The position numbers and the translations under genes were made by a program. Shown here one piece after another: positions 9,990 through 21,166 of a DNA stretch of 64,000 bases (its first letter is position 1; every line of letters begins with the position of its first letter). The notes under the pieces are model-generated. The model saw nothing but the letters and a program-made list of their open reading frames with translations. It ran no database searches and had not been told where the DNA came from. The stretch spans positions 3,484,652 through 3,548,651 of the forward strand of contig NC_092089.1 of NCBI RefSeq assembly GCF_045679555.1. The letters are read 5' to 3'. This DNA is from Salvelinus alpinus (Eukaryota; Chordata; Actinopteri; Salmoniformes; Salmonidae).

Positions 9990-10756
9990 AACGAGGCATT
10001 AATGCTCACAAATGTGCATGTGTCTGCTCAAACGGTCAGAAACAGACTCCATGAGGGTGGTATGAGGGCCCGACGTCCACAGGTGGGGGTTGTGCTTACA
10101 GCCCAACACCGTGCAGGACGTTTGGCATTTGCCAGAGAACACCAAGATTGGCAAATTCGCCACTGGCGCCCTGTGCTCTTCACAGATGAAAGCAGGTTCA
10201 CACTGAGCACATGTGACAGACGTGACAGTCTGGAGACGCCGTGGAGAACGTTCTGCTGCCTGCAACATCCTCCAGCATGACCGGTTTGGCGGTGGGTCAG
10301 TCATGGTGTGGGGTGGCATTTCTTTGGGGGGCCGCACAGCCCTCCATGGGCTCGCCAGAGGTAGCCTAACTGCCATTAGGTACCGAGATGAGATCCTCAG
10401 ACCCCTTGTGAGACCATATGCTGGTGCGGTTGGCCCTGGGTTCCTCCTAATGCAAGACAATGCTAGACCTCATGTGGCTGGAGTGTGTCAGCAGTTCCTG
10501 CAAGAGGAAGGCATTGATGCTATGGACTGGCCCGCCCGTTCCCCAGACCTGAATCCAATTGAGCACATCTGGGACATCATGTCTCGCTCCATCCACTAAT
10601 GCCACGTTGCACCACAGACTGTCCAGGAGTTGGCGGATGCTTTAGTCCAGGTCTGGGAGGAGATCCCTCAGGAGACCATCCGCCACCTCATCAGGAGCAT
10701 GCCCAGGCGTTGTAGGGAGGTCATACAGGCACGTGGAGGCCACACACACTACTGAG
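9987..10756 (+). pseudogene. Tc1-like DDE transposase, frameshifted
   Basis: A helix-turn-helix end fragment (SAQTVRNRLHEGGMRARRP) is followed by the DDE catalytic domain: LFTDESRF (first Asp), MQDNARPH (second Asp) and DLNPIEHIWD (Glu). The frame changes near 10215, consistent with a small deletion in the block before VWRRRGERSAA. A TAA at 10597-10599 interrupts the C-terminal part, where homology continues to about 10756 (HLIRSMPRRC-like end, TGA at 10754). The usual length is ~340 residues. It is inactive. Confidence 0.85.
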
Positions 10757-11013
10757 CCTCATTTTGACTTGTTTTAAGGACATTACATCAAAGTTGGATC
10801 AGACTGTAGTGTGGTTTTCCACTTTAATTTTGAGTGTGACTCCAAATCCAGTCCTCCATGGGTTGATAAATTTGATTTCCATTGATAATTTTTGTGTGAT
10901 TTTGTTGTCAGCACATTCAACTATGTAAAGAAAAAAGTATTTAATAAGAATAGTTCATTCATTCAGATCTAGGATGTGTTATTTTAGTGTTCCCTTTATT
11001 TTTTTGAGCAGTG
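9990..11013 (+). mobile_element. Tc1-like transposon, 5'-truncated
   Basis: It holds a degenerate transposase gene, a non-coding tail and a right terminal repeat ending tttttgagcagtg followed by TA at 11014-11015. The matching left terminus is not present upstream, so the element is incomplete. It belongs to the same family as the element at the window start. Confidence 0.8.
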
Positions 11014-11015
11014 TA

Positions 11016-11166
11016 TATTTTTTATATACCTTTTTTTCTCCAGGATTTTGCAAATTCATATTAGTCAACTCCATAGCGGAGAAGATACGGTGGGATTCGA
11101 AATGGTCGGTGATCTGTTTGTTCACTTGGCTTTCGAAGACTTTAGAAAGGCAGTGCAGGATGGATA
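11016..11166. other. fragment of a dispersed repeat between two Tc1-like elements
   Basis: A short AT-rich run is followed by gatctgtttgttcacttggc...ctttagaaaggcagtgcagg, which resembles part of a common salmonid LINE-type repeat. It is too short to classify. Confidence 0.35.
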
Positions 11167-11168
11167 TA

Positions 11169-12434
11169 CAGTTGAAGTCGGAAGTTTACATACACCTTAG
11201 CCAAATGCATTTAATCTCAGTTTTTCACATTTAATCATAGTAAAATTCCCTGTCTCAGGTCAGTTAAGATCACCACTTCATTTTAAGATTGTGAAATGTC
11301 AGAATAATAGTAGAGAGAATGATTCATTTCAGCTTTTATTTCTTTCATCACATTCCCAGTGGGTTAGAAGTTTACATACACTCAATTAGTATCTGGTAGG
11401 ATTGCCTTTAACTTGTTTAACTTGGGTCAAACGTTTCACGTAGCCTTCCACAAGCTTCCCACAATAAGTTGGGTGAATATTGGCCCATTCCTCCTGACAG
11501 AGCTGGTGTACCTGAGTCAGGTCAGGGATGGTGTTCTTCCAAGCCTCCCCGTTTTTCCTTCAAACATAATGATGGTCATTATGGCCAAACAGTTCTATTT
11601 TTGTTTCATCAGACAATTCTCCAAAAAGTACAATCATTGTTCCCATGTGCAGTTGAAAACCGTAGTCTGTCTTTTTTATGGTGGTTTTGGAGCAGTGGCT
11701 TCTTCCTTGTTGAGCGGCCTTTCAGGTTATGTCGATATAGGACTCATTATACTGTGGCTATAGAGACTTTTGCACCTGTTTCCTCCAGCATCTTCACAAG
11801 GTGTTGTTCTGGGATTGATTTGCACTTTTCACACCAAAGAACGTTCATCTCTAGGAGACGGAACGCGTCTCCTTCCTGAGCGGTATGACGGCTGCGTGGT
11901 CCCATGGTGTTTATACTTGCAAACTATTGTTTGTACAGATGAACGTGGTACCTTCAGGCGTTTGGAAATTGCTCCCATGGATGAAAGACTTGTGGAGGTC
12001 TACAATTTTTTTTTTAGGTCTTAGCTGATATATTTAGATTTTCCCATGATGTCAAGCAAATAGGCACTGAGTTTGAAGGTAGGCCTTGAAATACATCCAC
12101 AGGTACACCTCCAATTGACTCAAATGATGTCAATAAACCTATCAGAAGCTTCTAAAGCCATGACATAATTTTCTGGAATTTTCCAAGCTGTTTAAAGGCA
12201 CAGTCAACTTAGTGTATGTAAACTTCTTACCCACTGGAATTGTGATACAGTGAATTATAAGTGAAATAATCTGTCTGTAAACAATCGTTAGAACAATTAC
12301 TTGTGTCATGCACAAAGTAGATGTCCTAACCGACTTGCCAAAACTATAGTTTGTTAACAAGACATTTGTGGAGTGTTTGAAAACGACTTTTAATGACTCC
12401 AACCTAAGTGTATGTAAACTTCTGACTTCAACTG
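11169..12434 (-). mobile_element. Tc1-like transposon, internally deleted, reverse orientation
   Basis: The terminal repeats are cagttgaagtcggaagttta at the left and its near-complement ending cttctgacttcaactg at the right, flanked by TA (11167-11168, 12435-12436). It is the same family as 37471-39104 but inverted and ~370 bp shorter. The missing piece lies in the transposase catalytic region, around 11518-11535. Remaining coding pieces (for example complement of 11770-12030) carry several frame breaks. Confidence 0.88.
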
Positions 12435-12436
12435 TA

Positions 12437-12689
12437 CATTACTAAAATGTGGCTTTACAGGGATACATTGGGACTTGGGCCAAATCCCTAGAGTCGGATG
12501 AACTTGTGGATAGCATTTTTTGTCTCTGCGTGCAGTTTGAAGGAAAATGCAAACTAGCGCTAACGCAATTGCTAATTAGTGTCGAAGCAATGACTGGAAG
12601 TCTTTGGCTTTTAGATACCCATAGACTTCCAGTAGTTAGCATTGGCTCGCAAAACTACCTCTAACTTCCTTATACTGAACACTGAGACA
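12437..12689. other. unassigned repeat-like DNA
   Basis: It holds a mirrored pair, tgactggaagtctttggct and cccatagacttccagtag, and no coding signal. It is probably part of an unclassified dispersed repeat. Confidence 0.35.
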
Positions 12690-12788
12690 TACAGTGCATT
12701 TGAAAAATATTCAGACCCCTTCCCTTTTTCCATATTTTGTAACATTACAGCCTTATTCTAAAATGGATTAAGTAAAAAAAATAATACC

Positions 12789-13193
12789 ATCAATAAACTT
12801 CAGTTAGTGCTAAATACGGCTGCTAGAATCCTGACTAGAACCCAAACATTTGATCATATTACTCCAGTGCTAGCCTCCCTACACTGGCTTCCTGTTAAGG
12901 CAAGGGCTGATTTCAAGGTTTTACTGCTAACCTACAAAGCATTACATTGGCTTGCTCCTACCTATCTTTCCGATTTGGTCCTGCCGTACATACCTACACG
13001 TACGCTACGGTCACAAGACGCAGGCCTCCTAATTGTCCCTAGAATTTCTAAGCAAACAGCTGGAGGCAGGGCTTTCTCCTATAGATCTCCATTTTTATGG
13101 AATGGTCTGCCTACCCATGTGAGAGACGCAGACTCGGTCTCAACTTTTAAGTCTTTACTGAAGACTCATCTCTTCAGTGGGTCATATGATTGA
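12789..13193 (+). pseudogene. C-terminal fragment of L2-like reverse transcriptase
   Basis: The open frame encodes the thumb and C-terminal part of a LINE ORF2. It includes LNTAARILTRT, ITPVLASLHWLPVKARADFK, LTYKALHWLAPTYLSDL, GRAFSYRSPFLWNGLP and FKSLLKTHLF. This block order is characteristic of the L2/CR1 superfamily. All catalytic RT motifs and the endonuclease lie upstream and are missing, so it is a 5'-truncated, dead copy. It ends in TGA at 13191. Confidence 0.8.
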
Positions 13194-14043
13194 GTGTAGT
13201 CTGGCCCAGGAGTGTGAAGGTGAATGGAAAGGCTCTGGAGCAACGAACCGCCCTTGCTGTCTCTGCCTGGCCGGTTCGCCTCTCTCCACTGGGATTCTCT
13301 GCCTCTAACCCTATTACAGGGGCTGAGTCACTGGCTTACTGGTGCTCGTTCATGCCGTCCCTAGGAGGGGTGCGTCACTTGAGTGGGTTGAGTCCATGAC
13401 GTGATCTTCCTGTCTGGGTTGGCGCACCCCCTTGGGTTGTGCCGTGGCGGAGATCTTTGTGGGCTATACTCGGCCTTGTTTTAGGATGGTAAGTTGGTGG
13501 TTAAAGATATCCCTCTAGTGGTATGGGAGCTGTGCTTTGGCAAAGTGGGTGGGGTTATATCCTTCCTGTTTGGCCCTGTCCGGGGGTATCATCGGATGGG
13601 GCCACAGTGTCTCCTGACCCCTCCTGTCTCAGCCTCCAGTATTTATGCTGCAGTAGTTTATGTGTCGGGGGGCTAGGGTCAGTCTGTTATATCTGGAGTA
13701 CTTCTCCTGTCTTATCCGGTGTCCTGTGTGAATTTAAGTATGCTCTCTCTAATTCTCTCTTTCTCTCTTTCTTTCTCTCTCTCGGAGGACCTGAGCCCTA
13801 GGACCATGCCTCAGGACTACCTGGCATGATGACTCCTTGCTGTCCCCAGTCCACCTGGCCGTGCTGCTGCTCCAGTTTCAACTGTTCTGCCTGCGGCTAT
13901 GGAACCCTGACCTGTTCACCGGATGTGCTACCTGTCCCAGACCTGCTGTTTTCAACTCTCTAGAGACTACAGGAGCGGTAGAGATACTCTTAATGATCGG
14001 CTATGAAAAGCCAACTGACATTTACTCCTGAGGTGCTGACTTG

Positions 14044-14646
14044 TGTCGTGGATAATCGTCTCAGAAATATAACACTCTTACAAGAACTTGTAAATTCAAT
14101 ATAGGCTTTAATACAAAGTATATCTTAGCCTAGATGGTCCGCGGGACACACACCTTCCCAGAGCACTGGCTCTGGCTTTATACACACACAGCACATGAGT
14201 TCATCACATATGTTAATTAAATTACTTCTCCTAGGTCATCTGCCACCATTACCCTTTATTTCGGCTTCCTCGTTGTTTACGCCCAATAACGCCTGTATCC
14301 GCTCTTGATTAGATTATAATGGTGGCAGGACACTCTCGTGTCCTAAAATTAATATATGTCTATTTTACCCTAAGCACTTATGGCCTTTACCCTAAGCACT
14401 TATGGCCTTTCCTCTCTATTTAATCTTCATAATGGTGTCCTGCTCTTTCCATAAATGCACTTTAAAGCACGTATGGCTTAGGCCATTTTACTATCTGTTT
14501 AATCTTTGGTTTCCTGTTTTTACCAGAATGGCAAATGCACTCACGTGTTGCCTTCTCTTCCTTCTCCTCCTTTATTCTAATGTACACCTGTCTTTTGCTC
14601 AATAGTGTGATATCTGTCTCTATATGTCTAAGTACTAACTCCTACA
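14044..14646 (+). mobile_element. solo LTR inserted in the L2-like 3' UTR
   Basis: It begins TGTCGTGG and ends CTCCTACA, flanked by the 4-bp duplication CTTG (14040-14043 and 14647-14650). Removing it with one CTTG restores the continuous LINE 3' UTR (gctgacttg|ctgcaccctc). It contains a duplicated taccctaagcacttatggcc segment at ~14368-14408. Confidence 0.8.
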
Positions 14647-15249
14647 CTTGCTGCACCCTCGACAAGTACTGTGATTATTATTATTTGACCATGCTGGTAA
14701 TTTATGAACATTTGAACATCTTGGCCATGTTCTGTTATAATCTCCACCCGGCACAGCCAGAAGAGGACTGGCCACCCCTCATAGCCTGGTTCCTCTCTAG
14801 GTTTCTTCCTAGATTTTGGCCTTTCTAGGGAGTTTTTCCTAGCCACCGTGCTTCTACACCTGCATTGCTTGCTGTTTGGGGTTTTAGGCTGGGTTTCTGT
14901 ACAGCACTTTGAGATATCAGCTGATGTGCGAAGGGCTATATAAATCGATTTGATCTACACACAATACCCCCATAACGACAAAGCGTAAACAGGTTTTTAT
15001 ACATTTCTTTCTAAAAATAAAAAACAGAAATAGCTTATTTACATACAGTATTCAGACCCTTTGCTATGAGACTGGGAATTGAGCTCAGGTGCATCCTGTT
15101 TCCATTGATCATCCTTGAGATGTTTCTCCGATGTCCACCTGTTGTAAATTCAATTTATTGGATATGATTTGGAAAGGCACACACCTGTCAATATAAGGTC
15201 CGACAGTTGACAGTACATGTCAGAGCAAAAACCAAGGCATGAGGTCGAA

Positions 15250-16140
15250 GGAATTGTCCCTATAGCTCTGAGACAGGATTGTGTCGAGGCATAGATCTGG
15301 GGAAGGGTGCCAAAAAATGTCTGCATCATTGAAGGTCCCCAAGAAAACAGTGGTGTCTATCATTCTTAAATTAAAGAAGTTTGGACCCACCATGACTCTT
15401 CACAGAGCAGGCTGCCCGGCCAAACTGAGCAATCAGGGGAGAAGGACGTTGGTCAGGGAGGTGACAAAAAAAACCCAGAGCTCCAGAGGTCCTCTGTGGA
15501 GATGGGAGAACCTTCCAGAAGGACAACCATCACTGCAGCACTCCACCAATCAGAACTTTATGGTAGAAGCCACTCCTCAGTAAAAGGCACATGATAGCTC
15601 TCTTGGAGTTTGACAAAAGGCACCTAAAGGACTCTCAGACCACGAGAAACAAGGCCTGAATTCCAAGTGTCATGTCTGGAGGAAACCAGGTACCGCTCAT
15701 CACCTGGCCAATACCATCCCTACGGTGAAGCATGGTAGTGGCAGCATCATGCTGTGGGGATGTTTTTCAGCGGCAGGGACTGGGAGACTAGTCAGGATTG
15801 AGGGAAAGATGAACGGAGCAAAGTACAGAGACGTCCTTGATGAAAACCTGCTCCAGAGTGCTCAGGACCTCAGACTGGGATGAAGGTTCCTCTTCCAACA
15901 AGACAACGACCCTAAGCACACAGCCAAGACAACACAGGAGTGGCTTCAGAACTAGTCTCTGAATGACCTTAAGTGGCCCAGTCAGAGCCCGGACTTGAAA
16001 TCCGATCTAACATCTCTGGAGAGACCTGAAAATAGCTGTTCAGCGACACTCCCCAACCAAACTGACCGAGATTGAGAGGATCTGCAGAGAAGAAAATCCC
16101 CAAATACAGGTAGCATCCTACCCAAGAAGACTCAAGGCTG
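15250..16140 (+). pseudogene. Tc1-like transposase, heavily degenerate
   Basis: Pieces of a Tc1 transposase occur in several frames: a helix-turn-helix part near 15281-15450 (ASLKVPKKTVVSIILKLKKF), a [13 protein letters not shown]-like block at ~15735-15775, a [16 protein letters not shown]-like block at ~15895-15945 and a SPDLKSDLTSLE-like block at ~15985-16020. Multiple stops and frameshifts show that it is dead. It is more decayed than the element at 35787. Confidence 0.75.
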
Positions 16141-16360
16141 TACAGAGTAAAGGGTCTGAATACTTATGTAAATGTAATATTTCAGTTTTTATTTGTTATA
16201 AATTTGCTAAAATTAAAAATAAACTGTTTTTGCTTTGTCATTATGGGGTATTGTGTGTGAATTGATGAGGGGAAAAAAATATTTCATCAATTTTAGAATA
16301 AGGCTGTAACGTCATTTTGGGGGGAAAAGTCAAGGGTCTGAATACTTTCCGAATGGACTG

Positions 16361-16825
16361 TATACTTCCAATAATTGTTTTAACTGGTACCGGGGACCTT
16401 CAGACGAGACTTGTGAGGCTTGTGTTCATCCTAGAGCAAAACAGCCAACATGTACATGTTTGTGAGAGACTCACCTTTCCACAGAGGGTTTTGATCTATT
16501 AGTGTGTAGCCCAAACTGTTTGGACACTACAGACAGAAGTTGGCAGATCGGCAGTATCGACTTCAGACGAGTCCTGGAGAACACCATCGTGTTCATGAGC
16601 GTTTCATCTTTCCATAGAGGTGTCATGATATTTTGTAGGCCAAACCATTCTGGCTCTGCAGACGTTTTCATGAGAAGACCGATTTTTGGGACGTCTCATG
16701 GTCTGACAAACACTGCTGTAGTTCTGCCACCTTTTACCCGCAGATATGGAAGCGCGACATTGGCGCATGTGGTGGATTGAGACGTATCCAATGCAAAAAA
16801 AACATCTTAAACAGACAGATTTTGA
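16361..16825. other. unassigned repeat-like DNA
   Basis: No gene is supported. The sequence gactcacctttccacagagg...tttggacactacagacag looks like part of a dispersed salmonid repeat that I cannot name. It joins directly to the unit C coding remnant. Confidence 0.35.
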
Positions 16826-17176
16826 TTGACTCTAGGGATGATAAGGGCAGTGCTTTCTCATGACTTTTCCATTTGGTTAAAGTTGCTTCCAATTGCCGAT
16901 CATGCTTTAGCTCCCACAAATCGTCGATGTGACAAGAGATGGTTAAAGCATGACTGTCCCCTAACCCAAACTCTACTTGCCTTATGGCTGAAGAATTTGC
17001 AATATGAGATTAATGATCAAACTAAGATAACCAGTGTGTGGTACTTCAGACGATGTTGTCTGATACACATGGAAGAAAATGAATTGCCAACTGTGTCAAC
17101 TGAACTATTTAAATTCAGAGAAGACTCTGGACTTAGTATTACCACAGATAAAACTATCCCTTTGCCACCAGGCCAC
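16826..17176 (+). pseudogene. unit C: C-terminal fragment of a diverged EEP/dead-RT paralog
   Basis: The frame aligns with unit D (49690-50020) and more distantly with unit A residues ~404-505. It contains FSIWLKLLPIADHAL, KHDCPLTQTLLALWLKNLQ, CLIHMEENELPTVSTELFKF and EDSGLSITTDKTIPLPPG. The last two match the region around and after the YADD box of L1/Tx1 reverse transcriptases, but the box itself is LIHM here. The 5' two-thirds of the ORF is absent and the 3' end is cut by a solo LTR at 17177. Reading past 17176 is LTR, so the longer open frame there is not real. The rest of the unit resumes at 22543. Confidence 0.75.
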
Positions 17177-17685
17177 TGTCATGACGTTGCCCTCTTTGGG
17201 TACAGCGAGCACCCCTCCCTCTGCACCAGCCCTTTTCTATGCACCATCCCCCTACCCCCCCTGTCTCCTACACCCAGGCTGCTGTGGTCAGAGAGAGGTC
17301 TTAAATTCCTGGAGGAGATTATCTCCCCATGGCCACAGTATAGAGAGAGAGTAAAGTTTCACAGAGAGAACAAAGGAATTTCTTCCACCTCACAAAACTG
17401 GAGAACCGAACAACATTTATGTTCTGGAGAAGGTATAAAGAGAAGATATAAAAGATCGGTGAAGAATCCAGCTACGAACTGGTCCGTTTGGTACAATTTT
17501 GTGAAACTCATGGGAGACAATACGGCCACATTACCATAACGCTGTTTGTATAATAGCCTCAGTTATGAGGCTTACATCTAATTGTTGTATAAGACGAATG
17601 AGTGAGGATGATACTGTTTGTGACATTGTGTAATGTGATTTTGGACTGTTTAATGAAGGAAACTCCAATTCCCTTTGGAGTTTAA

Positions 17686-18725
17686 CCTCTCTGGGGTAGG
17701 TGGGACGCAATCGTCCCACCTGGCCAATAGCCAGGGGAAATGCAGAGCGCCAAATTCAAATACAATTATATAAAAATCAAACTTTCATTAAATCACACAT
17801 GTAAGATACCAAATTAAAGCTACACTCGTTGTGAATCCAGCCGACATGTCAGATTTCAAAAAGGCTTTTCGGCGAAAGCATAAAATGCTGTTATCTGATG
17901 ATAGCACAAAAGTAAACAAAGAGAGTGGCATATTTCAACACTGCAGGCACGACACAAAATGCAGAAATATAAATATAATTCATGCCTTACCTTTGACGAA
18001 CTTCTTTTGTTGGCACTCCAATATGTCCCATAAACATCACAAATGGTCCTTTTGTTGGATTAATTCCGTCGATATATATCCAAAATGTCAATTTATTTGG
18101 CGCGTTTCATCCAGAAAAACACAGCTTCCAACTTGCGCAACGTCACTACAAAATATCTCAAAAGTTACATGTAAACTTTACCAAAACATTTCAAACTACT
18201 TTTGTAATACAATGTTAGGTATTTTTAAACGTTAATAATCGATCAAATTGAAGACGGGATGATCTGTGTTCAATACAAAAAGAAAACAAACTGACGCAAC
18301 TTTTCTGGTAATGTGCCTCTCTCAAACAATTTACTTAAAGTGACTCTCATTTAAGATGGCTGTACTTCTTCATTACACAAAGGAAAAACCTCAACCAATT
18401 TCCAAAGACTGGTAACATCCAGTGGAAGCGGTAGAAACTGCAAACAAGTCCCTTGGAAATCTGGTTTCCCAATGAAACTCATTGAAAAGACAGTGACCTC
18501 AAGAAAAGAAAAATCTGAATGGTTTGTCCTCGGGGTTTTGCCTGCTACATAAATTTTGTTATACTCACAGACATGATTCAAACAGTTTTAGAAACTTCAG
18601 AGTGTTTTCCATCCAAATCTACTAATAATATGCATATCTTATATTCTGGGGATGAGTTGCAGGCAGTTGAATTTGTGCATGCTATTTATCCAAAAGTGAA
18701 AATGCTGCCCCCTACCCCGAAGAAG
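17686..18725 (+). mobile_element. TTAA-flanked non-autonomous DNA element, 1.04 kb
   Basis: The left end is cctctctggggtagg and the right end is ccccgaagaag, flanked by TTAA at 17682-17685 and 18726-18729. Internal modules such as gttgtgaatccagccgacat are shared with the longer TTAA copies. There is no transposase ORF. The TTAA target and CCTCT-like ends suggest piggyBac-type mobilisation, as inference. Confidence 0.7.
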
Positions 18726-19499
18726 TTAACTAAATCAGAGGACCGCCCATGAGCACAGCCAGGACTTGGCGTCATGAGACAGCCTTTTTCTGCTCTTCCG
18801 AATAAAACCCCCACCTTGAGAATTTCTCAACAGACCATGTTTCTCTCAATTATGAGAGGACAAAGGTTGCAGACCAGCTTACCTCAATAACGAGAGTGCC
18901 AAGGTTTGAGACGATTGCTGAATCTTTTAACCTCTAATTCCTCCCAAACCCGGATCCGGGAGCACCCCCATCAGTAAAAAAGCTGACTAGCATAGCCTAG
19001 CATAGCGTCACAAGTAAATACTAGCATCTAAATATCATTAAATCACAAGTCCAAGACACCAGATGAAAGATACACATCTTGTGAATCCAGCCATCATTTC
19101 TGATTTTTAAAATGTCTTACAGGGAAGACACAATATGTACATCTATTAGCTAACCACGTTAGCAAAAGACACCACTTTTTTTACTCCACCAGTTTTTTAC
19201 TCCATCAGTAGCTATCACAAATTCGACCAAATAAAGATATAAATAGCCACTAACCAAGAAACAACTTCATAAGATGACAGTCTGATAACATATTTATTGT
19301 ATAGCATATGTTTTTTTAGAAAAATGTGCATATTTCAGGTATAAATCACAGTTCTACATTGCAGCTGCAATCTGAAATAGTGCCGAAGCAGCCAGAATAA
19401 TTACAGAGACCAACGTCAAATACCTAATTACTCATCATAAATCATTTCTGAAAAATACACAGCGTACAGCAAATGAAAGCCCAACATCTTGTGAATCCA

Positions 19500-20053
19500 A
19501 AAGAAAGGAGGACCAAGGCACTCTTCATATAATTAATTAAAATGCCTTTATTAGTATGGCATGTTCAATAGAAACAAAGTTGTTAAAAAACCGACGCGTT
19601 TCGGCTGCATGGCCTTCGTCAGGGAGTACAGAAAAAGGAGAATACAATGTCCTCTTTTGAAAGGCTTTTCCAATTAGCCCTAATTAGAAGAGGGAGTGGT
19701 TACCAAATTGGACACACCTAGTAAGCAATAATATACACATGGTAACCAATTTGGTAACCACTCCCTCTTCTAATTAGGGCTAATTGGAAAAGCCTTTCAA
19801 AAGAGGACATTGTATTCTCCTTTTTCTGTACTCCCTGACGAAGGCCATGCAGCCGAAACGCGTCGGTTTTTTAACAACTTTGTTTCTATTGAACATGCCA
19901 TACTAATAAAGGCATTTTAATTAATTATATGAAGAGTGCCTTGGTCCTCCTTTCTTTTTGATGACCAATTTACACCTTTTACCAAAGAGCACCTTCTATC
20001 TACCAAAATATACTATAGTGTACCTTAGTAGCGCTTCCCTTCCTCCTCTTTCT
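19500..20053 (-). mobile_element. retroposon with a 211-bp inverted repeat
   Basis: It is flanked by a 14-bp duplication, ATCTTGTGAATCCA (19486-19499, 20054-20067), as expected for target-primed retrotransposition. Arms 19500-19710 and 19747-19957 are reverse complements with no mismatch that I could find, around a 36-nt loop. A 96-bp single-copy part follows. The arms contain gacgcgtttcggctgc. Copies at 44750 and 47150 lack the insertion. No ORF is seen; orientation is uncertain. Confidence 0.8.
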
Positions 20054-20785
20054 ATCTTGTGAATCCAGCCAATATGTCAGATTTTTTAAGTGTTTTACAG
20101 CGAAAACACAATATAGCATTATATTAGCTTACCACAATAGCCAGAAACACAACCGCATTTACCAGCAGCAAATGTTAGCGATCGTAACAATCCAGCAAAA
20201 GATATATAATTGGACTAACCTTGATAAACTTCATCAGATGACAGTCCTGTAACATCATATTACACAATGCATATAGGTTTTGTTCGAAAATGTGCATATT
20301 TAGCAGCACAAATCGTGGTTATACAATGTGATCAGTAGCAGCATTTCATGCATTCCTGTCGGCGCCATCTTGGAGAGGCACCTAATCTAATCGATAAATA
20401 ATCGTAAACTTGACTAAAAAATACAGGTTGGACAGCAAATGAAAGATGCATTAGTTATTAATGCAACCGCTGTGTTAGATTTTTAAAATTAACGTTACTA
20501 GACATACAGTGTGCGTTACAGCCAGACCAGTGCCGCAATAATGGCGGACAAATCCTTTTTCATTTTTCCACATAAATACGGAATAACATCATAAATAGCT
20601 CTTACTTTTGGACGAGCTTCCATCAGAATCTTGGGCAAGTTGTCCTTTGTCCAAAAGAATCGTTGCTCGGTTGTAAAACGTCCTCTTCAACTTTGGAACT
20701 AGCAGCTAACAATAGCTATGTGGCGCAGACATGCTCAAATGTTCAAAACGCAATACTAAGGAAATTCCGAAAATCGCAATATACT

Positions 20786-21166
20786 TGTAACGTCCTGACC
20801 AGAGTTATTATGTGTTTTGCTTGTTTAGTGTTGGTCAGGACGTGAGCTGGGTGGGAATTCTATGTTGTGTGTCTAGTTTGTCTGTTTCTATGTCCAGCCT
20901 AATATGGTTCTCAATCAGAGGCAGATGGTAATCGTTGTCCCTGATTGAGAATCATATATAGGAGGCTTGTTTTGTGTTGGGATTTTGTGGGTGTTTGTTT
21001 CCTGTCTCTGTGATTGTCTGCACCAGATAGGTCTGTCTCGGTTTTTGCACATTTTGTTATTTTGTATGTTGTTTGTAGTGTTTCACTTGTTCTTTATTAA
21101 ACATGTTGAACACTAGCCGCGCTGCACTTTGGTCCTCTCCTTCACCCCTGGAAGAAAACCGTTACA
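20786..21166 (+). mobile_element. solo LTR, 381 bp
   Basis: It begins TGTAACGTCCTGACC and ends ACCGTTACA, flanked by ATACT (20781-20785, 21167-21171). The empty site (gcaatatactcgcataaac) is present in the sister TTAA elements at ~45505 and ~47870. It shares features with the 490-bp LTR at 25067 (cctgacc start, gattgagaa pair), so it is probably a related family. Confidence 0.85.

Larger units (their letters stand above)
12787..14957 (+). mobile_element. L2-like LINE, 5'-truncated, inserted in the Tc1-like element
   Basis: Only the C-terminal end of the RT ORF and a long 3' UTR remain. The 3' UTR contains cttgaacatcttggcc-type and ttgagatatcagctgatgtg blocks and ends ggctatataaatcgatttga, a tail typical of salmonid L2-type LINEs. 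It is itself split by a solo LTR (14044-14646). Confidence 0.75.
12692..16360 (+). mobile_element. Tc1-like transposon interrupted by an L2-like LINE
   Basis: The left end cagtgcatttgaaaaatatt and the right end tactttccgaatggactg are inverted repeats of a salmonid Tc1-like family, flanked by TA at 12690-12691 and 16361-16362. Inner inverted-repeat parts (gccttattctaaaatgg and agaataaggctgtaac) also match. Without the inserted LINE (12787-14957) the element is ~1.5 kb, the usual length. The transposase is degenerate. Confidence 0.85.

Noticed and set aside
16826-17539. 237-codon ORF taken as one protein
   Set aside because: Only the part up to 17176 is homologous to unit D; the remainder is LTR sequence joined by the insertion.
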